Assembly: GCA_033085395.1 (NCBI GenBank)
Contig: MU853187.1
Span: forward strand, 124,001-188,000
Direction: 5' to 3'
DNA: 64,000 bases
DNA from: Xanthoparmelia taractica
Taxonomy: Eukaryota > Ascomycota > Lecanoromycetes > Lecanorales > Parmeliaceae
Of this stretch, positions 45,478 through 55,660 are shown one piece after another. The position numbers and the translations under genes were made by a program. The notes below the pieces were generated by a model that made no database searches, was not told where the DNA came from, and saw only the letters and a list, made by a program, of their open reading frames with translations. The first letter of the stretch is position 1. Each line of letters starts with the position of its first letter.

Positions 45478-47263
45478 CTATAGCTCATCCTTAGGCCTCT
45501 CCTCCTTCTTCTCGCCCGCACCGCAGACGGCAGGCGTCCCCACCTCCATCCTATACACACACTTCTCCTCCTCCGTTATCTTCCACAATTCATCCTTCTC
45601 CGCACATGCCAGCACCACAAGCGTACTCCTATTCGGCCCGTTCCAGCAATGCTGGCCATTCTCATATCTTAGCGCCACTCTCTCCCCACTCCCCAATCCC
45701 TTTCCGTCAGGCGGCAGTTCGTCATCTACCATTACTTTGTCGATAGACACAAAACTGCCCATCATAGTCTGAGAACCGCCTTTCTTGGACTTCTGCTTCG
45801 TCTTGTCCAGCCAGCATAGCTCGTAGGTATATTCTCCCGAATCCTTGCTGATACACTGGCCTTTAAGAGCGCGGAACACATCATCGACGCCGTAATCCTT
45901 TTCGAGGTCTTGTTGGTGGTTGGTGAGCTGATTTTTGCTGTCGTTGAGGCTGTCTTGAGCTGCTTTGAGAGCATTGCGGGCATCTTCAAGCTCTTTGGAT
46001 TCGCCGTCAGGGGAGCGGGTGGCGGCTAAGATGCCATTTTCGACAAGGATGATACGGAGGTCGCGGAGTTTTTGGTCGAGCCAGTCTCGCACAGAGGTAG
46101 GAAGATAGGCTTCGAACTTGTAAACTTTGACGCTGTTAGAGCTGGACAGAGTGAGTCTACGGGAAAGTTACTTACGAACGTCGACATCACTCTCCTCCGG
46201 CTCCTCCCATTCGCTCCAATTGATAGCACCAGTCTCGCCATCCGGCTTGGCTATCTCATCAAGGTCTCGGTCATGAGCATCATCACCAATTGTACCTTTA
46301 TCCCGCGCGGCGTAATCCTCCCAGCTCCTGACAGCTCTTTTAACACCTTCGTCATTGAAGTTGGGATTGTACTCCTCCTTGAAGGTCGACAATATCCCTT
46401 CTAGTTCAGCAATTCTCGCTTTGCCCGTATCCCTCTGACTCCGTACTTCCACGAGTGATTCCCGGAGCTCCTCTATCCTATCCTTTGCGAGCTGAGCCAA
46501 GAGGCCTATCTTACTCAGTCCTTTAGGGCTCTTGACGACCTTAGTCCTCTCTTGCCTTTCCGCCTCCGCCAGGTCTGCTTCAAGACCCTTTAGCTTTATC
46601 TCCCCGCCCTGAATCTCTGTGTTCAAGGACTGTATCCGAGCTTCGACCTCCTTCCTCAATTTATCAGCTTCCGCTACGATCTCTTTCCTCTTCTTCGCTG
46701 CACTCGACAGAGCTTTCTGTCTTTGTTCATCTTGCTTTCTCCACTCTCTTCCAATTTCTTTGCATCGGTCCTCGCATCTCACACCGCCAACTCTCGCCCA
46801 CTCATCGCTTCCATCGCAGCAAACATTATAGTCACAGACGCCATCGTTGACAGCGGTAAAGGGGACGTAGCTTGGTTGATGGCCTTTGTTCTTGCAGTAA
46901 AATCCAGGCAGTGCAATTGTAGTATCTATATCATCAGTGGGAGTCGATCCGAGGAAGACCGGAGAGAGGGGAGAGAGATGTGCGCAAGCAGAGGTTCCAG
47001 GTTCGTCAGAACCGTCCGGGCAGTCGCAGAAATCGTCATTCAGCCGGGCGATAGAAAGCTGTATAAAGGGGGCAGATATGCATGTGAAGGTTTCCGAGTC
47101 TTTGTAGTATTTGGCAACTGTCTGGTTGGTCAGTAAACTCATCACACGAGCAGCACAAGATTCAGAGAGTCGAACATTCAGGGCCAACGCCCCGAGGGGC
47201 TTCTGCAGCTGCAATTGCCCGGGCTACCGACCCAGAAAGCAGCAACAAACCTAGATTTATCAT
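45478..47263 (-). CDS. gtb1: Glucosidase II beta subunit (PRKCSH family)
   Basis: Exons 47263-47176, 47117-46176 and 46124-45478 give 558 residues. The first exon encodes a signal peptide (INLGLLLLSGSVARAIAAAE) and RGVGPE. A 58-bp intron joins it to FAKYYKDSETFTC. Two Cys-rich LDLa-like repeats follow (DDFCDCPDGSDEPGTSAC and DGVCDYNVCCDGSDEW), then a coiled coil (about 150-270), an acidic region, VLYKFEAYLP across the 51-bp second intron, another coiled coil, and a C-terminal MRH domain with paired Cys (CISKDSGEYTYELCW to VGTPAVC). The last four residues are KDEL, an ER-retrieval signal. The beta subunit holds the catalytic alpha subunit in the ER and recognises mannose so that glucose can be trimmed from N-glycans. 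The intron 2 acceptor was chosen to keep the conserved LYKFEAYLP. Confidence 0.93.
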
Positions 47264-49091
47264 CCTAAGAATTGTAAAGACAGAAATGCGGCTATGCGCA
47301 GTGAAGGAGAGCTTTTGCAAAAGGTGTCTGGCTTGGCATTGGGAGGCTAATTTAGGTCTAGCGTGAAAGCACTATACTGTTTATAGACCGTTAGAAGTAT
47401 CCCGACATCATCTCAGTCACACCTCCATCGCGTCCAATCTTCCTATACACTTTTTCTACACCTTTTTTCACCGTTCCTCTTTTTCTGTATCCACAGTGTC
47501 CGAAAGCCTGATCCAACCAATCACTGAGTAATCTAGTCATTGCCTCATTGCCTCATTGAAAGCCAATTGCCCTAGCTTGGACGCCAACATTGCGACTAGA
47601 GTCGCAGGTACTTCATACCTCTATCGAATAGCGAAGTCATGGCAAAGGCCATATAAATAACTTCCAAACTTGGGCCTGCGTGCGGTGTCATCTCCCAGAC
47701 ATCCTCACAGACAAAATACTGAGTGCTGAAGCATCTGACGATGACTTCGTATGCTTTTCTCCTGCCCGCGTCCACAGACTTATGGATGAGGCTGGTCAAT
47801 GCTGACTCGAAAACCTCATAATCTTGGCTGCGGATACTCCATTATGCTTCCAAGGGTCATCCATTGGCGCCCCTTTCTGTTCTTACCAGACTCTGTACTT
47901 TGGGCCAACCACATAAAGACCCGTGCTTTAGTGTCCTTTCCTCATTTTGAAGGTCGATGCTAAAGGTCTGTTATTTCTGGAAAAGGGACTTTCGGACTAC
48001 CAAGTCCCCAAACGAATCATCTCCCGCTCCGTCTCAAGCACGTTGTGCTTGGGAAACTTCGGATCTGGCCCCGTTCCAAGCTTCGGTGTGTGGGTGTCCG
48101 CGTATAATAAGTGGTTAATCCGAGGGTGTCTGACCCTCCACCAGCTCCACTTCTAAGGAATCGTTCTCAGCAGCCACCCTCTTGCGGTCTCCACAAATAC
48201 CAATAGGCCTTCGATGATCCTCTCTAGATACCATCATATCTTGTTTCCAACTTCACCTTCTATTTCGAGATATTTTTTGGAGAGCGGCCCAGTACCCTCG
48301 CGGCGATCCATGATCGGTCGCTTGTTGGAACATTTGGACCATCAGATGGAGTAGAGACTTGCTAAAACAGGACTTATTCAAGAGGCTGTTGTGCCACAGC
48401 TACCCAGTTGTTCTACATCGCGGCATTGTGGCGCAGCTCTCGGACCGCAGAAAGCTCTTTCATGTCTATGATTTCCATTGAGTAATAACCCCACAAACCA
48501 GCACAGTCGCAGGATAAGAACCGTGGGCAAAGCAATTCGCAGAGAGACCAACGAACAGCCTAGTTGCTCTCGAAGGATCGGGGCTAGATGCTGACGCACA
48601 TGATCGAGCAAATTTTCCACGATCCCCGCCCTAGGAGGATGGAGACTTGAAGATCACATCCTCCACTGGCAGTCGCATGCCGCCTTGGATCAGCACGAAT
48701 GGAGGCGACAGAGCGCCTATTTGTAGCTAACACCAGGCGTCGTCAAGTGATGCAGGCATCAGCCATATCAGAGCCGGGCGGTGGAGTAGGGCAAAGCTGG
48801 TGATGGCGCTCAGAGGTTAACACTTTTCTGAAATTACTCTAGTAAGGTTCATCAGGGCAACCGCTTCGGGGTTCCTTTTGCTTGGCTGTTTTGTTGGACT
48901 TCCTCGGCTCCACCGGCCGCATTCATACGAGTACAAATACCCCCACCTTCTCCCACTTCTTTGTTCTCCATCACCTACACCACACCAGCATCTTTATCAA
49001 CCTCCATCTTACAACAACTACACCAATTTACGAACAATCTACTACAAATCGCACCAAATCCTCAAACACTTACCTAAAGCTATCTATCACA
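47264..49091. other. Gene-poor region with minus-strand coding-like pieces
   Basis: At 47599-47838 (-) an ATG-less stretch reads CQDYEVFESALTSLIHK, then DAGRRKAYEVIVRCFST and YFVCEDVWEMTPH up to a stop. A GTAAGA..CGCAG pair can join it in phase to an upstream piece near 47840-47940. 48378-48620 (-) is another protein-like frame. I cannot assemble a gene and recognise no family, so these may be relics. The right end holds the promoter of the first metallothionein. Confidence 0.35.
48932..48939 (+). promoter_or_regulatory. TATA-like box of metallothionein 1
   Basis: A TACAAATA motif about 160 bp before the start codon is followed by a C/A/T-rich leader without G runs, typical of strong fungal promoters. 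Confidence 0.45.
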
Positions 49092-49246
49092 ATGGGTACG
49101 CATCACCCCCACCCTCTTACATGTCCCGCCGCTTCTCTTTTCCCCGCGATCCCCACTGACTCTTTCGTTTGCGCATAGGTCCAGGATGTTCATGCAGCTG
49201 CGGCACCTCGTGTGCCTGCCCTTCCGGCCAATGCACTTGCAAATAA
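49092..49246 (+). CDS. Metallothionein, 23 residues, 7 Cys
   Basis: Exons 49092-49095 and 49179-49246. The first coding exon is only ATG plus one base. The 83-bp intron (GTACGC..GCATAG, branch-like CACTGAC) is followed by GTCCAGGATG. The product is a 23-residue peptide with Cys at positions 5, 7, 9, 13, 15, 20 and 22, Gly/Ser/Thr between them, and a terminal Lys. Seven Cys in about 25 residues with C-x-C pairs is the pattern of the Neurospora-type copper metallothionein, which binds Cu(I) in the cytosol and buffers metal excess. A second, different metallothionein lies about 1 kb downstream on the same strand. Without the intron the ATG frame reads into unrelated sequence, so standard ORF calling would miss this gene. 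Confidence 0.85.
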
Positions 49247-49859
49247 ATTTGGTAAGAATGCCACAGCCCGCCGTATGTTGGTGAAGCTGACGTGTGGGAT
49301 GCAGAAAAGGGAAGCTTGTGGTGAAGCATGAGTGGGATGTGGTGGAGAGTTTGACATGAAGCGAGTACGGCCGATGGTATTGCAAGGCTGGGGACTCTTA
49401 TTTACAAGACAACACATATCTATCACTATCATGGGAATCGGAGCGCATTGCAGAGAGGAGTGTTCAGAGACACTCATGAGTAGTGGGATGTCGTTACATT
49501 CATTCATTCATTCATTAGGAAAGCTATACACATACATCCTCAACGTCCCCCTCATTGATCGCCCATCACCTGCTTCACTGTCCGTGCCCTGCCCTGCCCT
49601 GCCTTCCTTGCCCGTGCGCCTAACCTTATTACCCCCCCCAAGCGTCGGACCGAAATCACAGGATTCAGAAAAATGTGCTGGTGCCGCATATGCACCCCAC
49701 CCTTCCAACCAATCCCACCAAGACCGAAATACCCCATTCGGGCGATGACAGCTCGTGAAAAACCCCGAGTTTCCGACTCCAGGTGCTGCGATTGGTCGAT
49801 AAAGGGGCGATCATAGATGTGATGGGATGGGCATCCCGGCAATACATACCCATAGTGGA

Positions 49860-49880
49860 TGGGTGGGTGGGTGGGTGGGG
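49860..49880 (+). repeat. GGGT tandem repeat, potential G-quadruplex
   Basis: Four GGGT units end in GGGG, giving at least four G3 runs separated by single T. This is the ideal parallel quadruplex pattern. It lies about 360 bp upstream of the second metallothionein start. Confidence 0.85.
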
Positions 49881-50084
49881 TGTGCGCACCCACCTGATAA
49901 ATAAACCTAAGGTAGTGTAGTGGATAGTAGTAGGGTAGGGTAGAGAGAGGTAGGGTAGAGGTAGGGTAGGGTAGGATGCGGGGGACTGACTGTTGTTACC
50001 TTATTGACGGACGGGGACCGGGGACCCCACGTACTTCCAGCTAGCATTTCATCCATTAGGTTATTATTGCTATCTATAAAGGGA

Positions 50085-50090
50085 CATGCC
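50085..50090 (+). promoter_or_regulatory. TATA box of metallothionein 2
   Basis: A TATAAA motif about 150 bp before the ATG is followed by a pyrimidine-rich leader (50096-50150), the classic layout of a highly inducible fungal gene. Confidence 0.6.
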
Positions 50091-50238
50091 CAATCTCTCA
50101 ACCTCTTCTTCTCTTTTCTCTTCTTCTCCATCCTATCCACTTCATCAAACCATCCACACACGCACAAAAATCCATTAACAAAACATTCATTCCATCCCAC
50201 CACCAACAAAACCCCACGTTACCTTACCAAAAGAAAAA

Positions 50239-50424
50239 ATGGCACCCTGCTCCTGCAACAGCTGCTCCAGCTGCAAGGGCAACTGCGCTAGCTGTGGATG
50301 CAGCAGCTGCGGCGTAAGTGTTCTTTTCTTTTTTTTCCCCTTCGATACATTTTGTGCAAAGGAAAAAAAAGAAAGAAAGAAAGACAAGAGCGATGCTGAT
50401 GTTGATATTTGTATGCAGCACTAA
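50239..50424 (+). CDS. Metallothionein, 26 residues, 8 Cys
   Basis: Exons 50239-50313 and 50419-50424. Exon 1 encodes 25 residues starting MAPCSCNSC. A 105-bp intron (GTAAGT..ATGCAG) leaves a final exon of one His codon plus the stop. Cys are at positions 4, 6, 9, 12, 16, 19, 21 and 24; Ser, Gly and Asn fill the gaps, and there is no aromatic residue. The start MAPCSC and the end with CG then H match small metallothioneins of many filamentous ascomycetes. It should bind Cu(I) and possibly Zn or Cd in the cytosol. Its Cys spacing (mostly C-x2-C and C-x3-C) differs from the upstream gene (mostly C-x-C), so the two are not a recent exact duplication. Confidence 0.9.
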   Translation: MAPCSCNSCSSCKGNCASCGCSSCGVSVLFFFFPFDTFCAKEKKERKKDKSDADVDICMQH

Positions 50425-51660
50425 GCGCTGCTGAGGCCGTCGAGGTGGAGTATGAGAGGATGAGAAGGGGAGCGCGGGTTGCAAGGCTGAGAGAGCGAGG
50501 AGGTTGCACATATGATGAATAACGTCTGGATCGACGGACGGGTGGATAGGGGGACGGACTGCTTGTGGAGTATTGAATGAATGAATGTACAGTCGCTACC
50601 TCGTTAGTAGTATGTGGAAATGGCAAATCGTACGATTTGATGTGTGATGTACTTGTCGTGTGCCTTTGAAGGAGGCTTGTGATTGTGTAGTATTGCTTCC
50701 CTCCCTTCCTTCCATGCCTTGCGTGTTTATTGGGTTCGGTTCCGTCCCTGCTTCTGTGCCATTGTAGACACCGGGATGATGATGATGATGCTTCTTTCCA
50801 GCCCCTGACGATGCCCTTCAAAAGCCTGCTCTACCTAGCAATGCAAACAATCACACCAGCCGTTGCCGCCGCTGCTCCTCCTCCCGTCTATACTCGAGAA
50901 GCTCATCTGTGCGGCATGCATGTCCAGCGAAAGGTGAGCGGACAAGAGACGCATTGGTAAATATACCCATAGCCAACGTACTTGCAAAGCCTGCAGTGTC
51001 CTGGCTCATTCATTGCCATTGGGAACTAGATGCAAATACCCATGATCGCATCCGTCCTGCACCTCGGCGCGCGCTTCTTGGATCTGCTCTTCCCGTGAAC
51101 GTGGATCTGGCCTTCCCCACATCTGCCTTAGAGTTTCGCTGTACCGCTGGACTGCTCGTTCAAGCCCTGAGGATACTACGGCGGCGGTTTCCTGATAGTA
51201 GTCAATAGGCGAGTCATGACTCCGTTAATAATGGTGGCATGCGGACTCTGCAGTCGTCAGTCGCCAGTCGAGCATGAGCAGAATCTCAATGTGAAATTTG
51301 TAACTCGGACTTGCAGCGAATCGAAGATTTTCGCAGAAAAGTAAAGCCTTGATGCTCGCTCAAAGTTGAGGCAAATTGGGGACGCCTTCGGTAGTATCTT
51401 TCAAACTTGGGGTGATGATGTAAGATTGAGTGGGAGGTAGAGGTAGCAGTTTTGAGAAGGATGCTCAGGTGAGCCGGACCTCACTTTGCTGTACAATTGC
51501 ACCACCCCCAGCCATGTAAAGCTGCATGTCGCAGAGACACGATGAGAACATGGGACACTAAGGATAATTTGGTGTATGTCATTGATAAAGCTGATGTATG
51601 TACATAAGCAAAAGAAAGGGCGACAAGGGTTATGAGTTATTCAGGCGAATACGGCCATGT
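50425..51660. other. Intergenic with a minus-strand coding-like stretch
   Basis: Bases 51228-51006 (-) lack an ATG but read as a well-formed protein segment (SGLERAVQRYSETLRQMWGR, then REEQIQEARAEVQDGCDHGY) up to a TGA. A few bases further downstream, another frame reads CRLCKYVGYGYIYQCVSC, a CxxC-x10-CxxC finger-like piece. They may be exons of an unresolved gene or a relic. The rest shows only short repeats (GATGAT at 50775-50790). Confidence 0.35.
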
Positions 51661-53312
51661 TCACTCCAAGCCCATCTTTGCATCGTCTCCGATGCCCCAG
51701 TATCCGTCCCGTTCTTGATGTGAGGGTAGTTGTTGAATGTCACGCTCATCACCTCGTAGAGTGGTCGACCCTGATGAGTCGCCGCTGCTGTGCGCGCTTG
51801 TCCGGCTATTCTTCCTGAAAAATCCACGTCGTCTAGCTTGACTGCTACTTACATCGATGTCTTTTGTGGCTTGCGAATAATCGGGCGGGGCGTCAAGGGG
51901 AGCAGAACCCGAGGTAGGTGGAACCAAGGTGGCGGTGGACCCATCGAATTTAGTACCTCCGCTCGTCTCAATGAGCTCAGCATCTCGATACCACTTTCGA
52001 CGTCGAGTATATCTTCCCCAGCCGTCCTGACCGCGACGACCATCGTTCCACTGTCTCCGTTAGTATACATCTACCCCACGCTTCGGGTTCAACTGACCTT
52101 ATTGTCATAGTAGATCCAACCGTCAGCACCAGTACTTGTTCTGTTTTTCCCGCCACCTTCGACTTGCCACTCACTGCCTGGAACCCAACGCCATTCCGCA
52201 ATCCCATTATCGACGTCTGGAAGTTGAAAGCTATCCTTAGGATCTGAGGGGTTAAGATGCTCGTCCGTCCAGGCAGCCCTTTCATAAGCTAGCAGTGAAT
52301 ACGTCCATCCAAGACCCAGCCAACGTCGTTGGTTCTCGAAGACCACAAATGTGAAGCGAACCCCCGACGAATCCGCATGGCCATGAGTAGCAAGTGAATT
52401 AGCTACATCATGCTGGCTCTTATGCCTTGGTGGTAGTGGAGGAGGAGCCCCTTTGCGGGGTGTCACGGGTATTTGTGGCTGATTGCCAAATGTCAAGCCA
52501 GTAATAACAGAGATGACACGACGGATAACACGCGAACGCCAGAGAAGTGTGCGGGTAACCCGAGCAGGCCTCGAATGCCAGCTGAGCATGAAAGTGCCGA
52601 CTGTAAGGATCACCCGGCGGGTAGTCAGAATGTAAAGCGGTGGTAGGGTTAGGCCAACCCACAGGGGTGAAATGAGAAGTATACGTATGAAAAGGGTAGT
52701 AAGAGCAGGCCTTGTTGTGGCTGATGTTGCTGTGCGCTGTGTCGAGAGGAAGTCTGTAAGCTGCATAAATGGTTCAAGCAATATATTACACCTTGAAGTA
52801 AATACTGTCAAAGTCTCCACGATCTCATCAAGGCTTTTTTGATGTTTCATGTTGCCCTCCGATTTCTCTTTGGGATCTTTGAGCTTCTCCCCCGTCCACC
52901 CACTCGAGGATAGAGGAGAATACCTCCTCGAGTACATGCCCAAGATGATGATTGTCACAACCATCAGAGGTCCTGCATATCTTATGATTACATCCCCATA
53001 GATTGTGGTAGCCCAGAAGCCTGCAACAATGAGAAAACTTTCCCATGCGTCTCCACTCGTCCATGTAATCAGGCCAACGATCTGGTTCAGAGGCAGAATG
53101 AATGGGTGGGAAAAGGCAAGGGCTCGAGTGATGGTCGGAGGTGTCGCTACGAGCAAGGGTGACTTTCGATGTACCAGAATGGTAGACCTCTGTCTGGTGG
53201 CTGGGGATGAGGTTCCGGATGTTGGAGAGAAAGCAGCTGTGGTAGGAGGATTCAGGTCGTCCTTGGACTTCCCTGGTCCAGTCTCCGACCCTCGCGCCGG
53301 TGATGAGGTCAT
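51661..53312 (-). CDS. Pex23/Pex30-family peroxisomal/ER membrane protein with dysferlin domain
   Basis: Exons 53312-52098 and 52050-51661 give 534 residues; the 47-bp intron runs GTCAGT..GACAG. After a disordered N-terminus, hydrophobic segments at about 75-130 (PFILPLNQIVGLITWTSGDA, FLIVAGFWATTIYGDVIIRY, MVVTIIILGMYS) and about 215-255 fit a reticulon-homology-like membrane region. The dysferlin half-domains follow: DysFN VRFTFVVFENQRRWLGLGWT and DysFC WRWVPGSEWQVE, continuing across the intron to GWIYYDNK/WNDGRRGQDGWGRY and RRRKWYRDAEL. This order is typical of yeast Pex28-32 and fungal Pex23, which shape ER subdomains where peroxisomes and lipid droplets form. The C-terminal 100 residues are disordered. 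Which paralogue it is cannot be decided from sequence alone. The gene is divergent from PAM16. Confidence 0.88.
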
Positions 53313-53730
53313 CTCCGCTATCCAAGGAGTTTCTGATTGATGTCAGTCGAGGCGACGCAGACAGGGAGTCAAGAGTTCAAGCTGATGTCCGGACCAACAC
53401 ACCAAACGCAGCCATACAAACCTCTACAACTTGGGAATAATATGTCCAGAGGATGTTTGGTCATATTGCAAAGTCCTCTTATGTTCCAGTTAACAACAGC
53501 AAAAAGCCACCCAAATGGAAGACGACGTTACCAGACGCCATGGTTTATACGTAACCGAGGCATGTGCTTAAGTAGTATGCCAAGCGATTTTTTCGGTCTT
53601 TGCTACCTTAATTTATTCTTGCATCTGTTCGCCGCTTTGTGCTCGTGCTTGTCTCCTCCACACGAATGTTGCGACATCTTACTTAACGATTCTACTGTGT
53701 GGTAGTTAAGAAGGGGTTGAGCGATCGCTT
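53313..53730. promoter_or_regulatory. Bidirectional promoter region
   Basis: This 418-bp gap lies between the divergent starts of the Pex23/30-like gene and PAM16. No individual element is called. Confidence 0.55.
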
Positions 53731-54215
53731 ATGGTTCGTTATGCCTGCAGTGGTGATCTCTCTTAACATAGAACGATGCTAAGGATCAGTAGGCGCACCG
53801 CATCATCACACAAATCGTCTTCACAGGCACTAGAGTCCTGGGTCGCGCTTTTGCTGAAGCCTACAGGCAGGCCGCAGCATCGTCGCAACATTCTCGGGTA
53901 GCAGGCGCCAACTCCAGTAACCCCAATAACGCCAACAGTTTCACCTCCTCTGGTCTCACCCTTGAAGAAGCATGCAAGATCCTCAACGTCAAGCCGCCAC
54001 AAGGCGGCAAAACAGATATGAACCTCGTGATGGAAAGATTCAAGACCATGTTCGACAGAAATGAACCGACTAAGGGAGGAAGCTTCTATCTCCAGAGCAA
54101 GATACTGAGAGCGCGGGAAAGAATAGAGCTGGAGGTTAGGGAAGCGGCAGAGGCTAGGGAGAGGGAGGCGGAGCTGAAAGAGGGATGGAAGCCCAAGGTA
54201 TGGAAAGATCGATGA
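53731..54215 (+). CDS. PAM16: Pam16/Tim16, J-like subunit of the mitochondrial import motor
   Basis: Exons 53731-53733 and 53793-54215 give 141 residues. The only way to obtain the conserved N-terminus AHRIITQIVFTGTRVLGRAF is to join an ATG to GCGCACCGC through a TAG acceptor at 53790-53792. The nearest ATG followed by GT is at 53731, giving a 59-bp intron and a 3-nt coding exon. The J-like domain (about 54-115) has LTLEEACKILNVKPPQGGKT and GGSFYLQSKILRARER. The HPD of true J-proteins is replaced, as expected for Pam16, which pairs with Pam18 and restrains its stimulation of mtHsp70 at the TIM23 channel. The hydrophobic N-terminal segment anchors it at the inner membrane, matrix side. The C-terminus is highly charged. 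Confidence 0.88.
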
Positions 54216-55660
54216 CATGAATCATCTCTGGGCACGACGCAAGAGTTAAAGCAAGGACATTAGTGATTCCCCGTGAACGGCTCATCCTTCCCTACGGATC
54301 GCTGCTGGCGGCCTCGGGTTCAAGCCAGCTTGAATGGAGCGGCATTTGCGTTTGTTATGTACAATCAGGTATTTGGGGCATTTCCACTCTACTGGGACAC
54401 TCGACAGCTGCCTTCGGTGTTGTCAGTTTCGGTTTCGAAGCCTCGCTCCGGCCCATCTTCTTTCGGGTGATGGCCTTTATAACAGCCATGTCTCCACCAT
54501 CCCAAATCTAAGACTCATATACCGAGATAGCTACCGGTTGTCGGAGGGCCTCAAGGCATGATGTGAACGGCAAATATGTCAAAGGAAGGAAGGTAGTGTG
54601 GAGCAAATCTTGTCGCCAGTGCATACAAGTGGTCCAGGATCAAGTAATGAGCTCTGGTTGAAGTTGGTCATACATTTGTTATTTGGGGACTGAAACGTTC
54701 AACGTGACACTCTGCTTGAGGTCGAGATTATACCAGTCATACCACCGCATAACAAAACCAGATCTCCGTGACCCAGGCCACAATATCACCTGTTTTACCC
54801 ACCCTATCTCATGAGACTGACGGCAGAGGACTTGGTTCAGCCTTGCGTTCAAAGCTTGGCAATTTTTCGGCTCTTGGTCTTGAATCTCAGCCCTGCGGTG
54901 GATAGTGGCGCAATAGATAGCATGCCGCCCCCACAGTGTGGACAGCATGCATGACCAATTAAGCCGGCACGACTTTCATATTTCTTTGACCGCTTGCGGA
55001 GCTATGCAATAAGCGACAGTCGACTGCATGAAATGCAACGTTCAAAGTGTATTCAAGGCAATCATTAACTCGGACTCTCGGAGAGGTTATTTTGATAGGG
55101 GTTGATGGCGCTAACGAGTCCTTTATCGCGGTTAGCCTAGCTTAAGCTCGACTCCCGCAAACGCACAAGGTATTCCCATTCGAGCATTTTTTTCCCTTTG
55201 TTCCATGCAATGCCTCCGCCTGTACAATGACCACATTCTTTCCTCCAAAACACACTGAATTCAACCTCTGCCGAGTCAGATAAGAAGATGCAACGTTACT
55301 AATGTCAAAATCTAAACGTCATAGACCAAGTATGGCGCGATCCGCCCGAAGACCCTAACAATGGGGCTTCGGATATCATATCAGGCCGATCCGTTTACTG
55401 CTGCTGCTGCCACACGTGTAAATGGCAGTTTGCAATCAATACTTATAATGCTAACGTTGTGTTGAAACCTTCTTCGGAGCCAGCTTTGCTACAAGACCTA
55501 ACACCCATCTCCTTTCAATCATCTTTCTCATACATCTATCTATCTGCATCTATCAGACAGACTCGTGCCACCCCATCCAGCCATTTCCACTCACCTCTTC
55601 CTATTCTCCTCTCCCAACCTCCGAGATACTCTCCACTGCGAGTCCGCGCAGCAGCCCAGC
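54216..55660. other. Intergenic
   Basis: No supported gene. The minus-strand frame 54679-54948 has protein-like composition but no recognisable motif. The right end holds the aldo-keto reductase promoter. Confidence 0.45.

Larger units (their letters stand above)
49247..50238. promoter_or_regulatory. Spacer between metallothionein genes with repeats and promoter of the second
   Basis: This stretch holds the 3' flank of the first gene, CATT repeats (about 49499-49520), a C-rich run (49631-49640), a GGGT repeat (49860-49880), GTAGG-type repeats (49912-49980) and the promoter of metallothionein 2. A perfect palindrome GTGCGCAC lies at 49882-49889. No additional gene is supported. Confidence 0.6.

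Noticed and set aside
49882..49889. GTGCGCAC as a functional metal-response element
   Set aside because: The TGCRCNC element is an animal MTF-1 site and no fungal equivalent is established; kept only as a low-weight observation.
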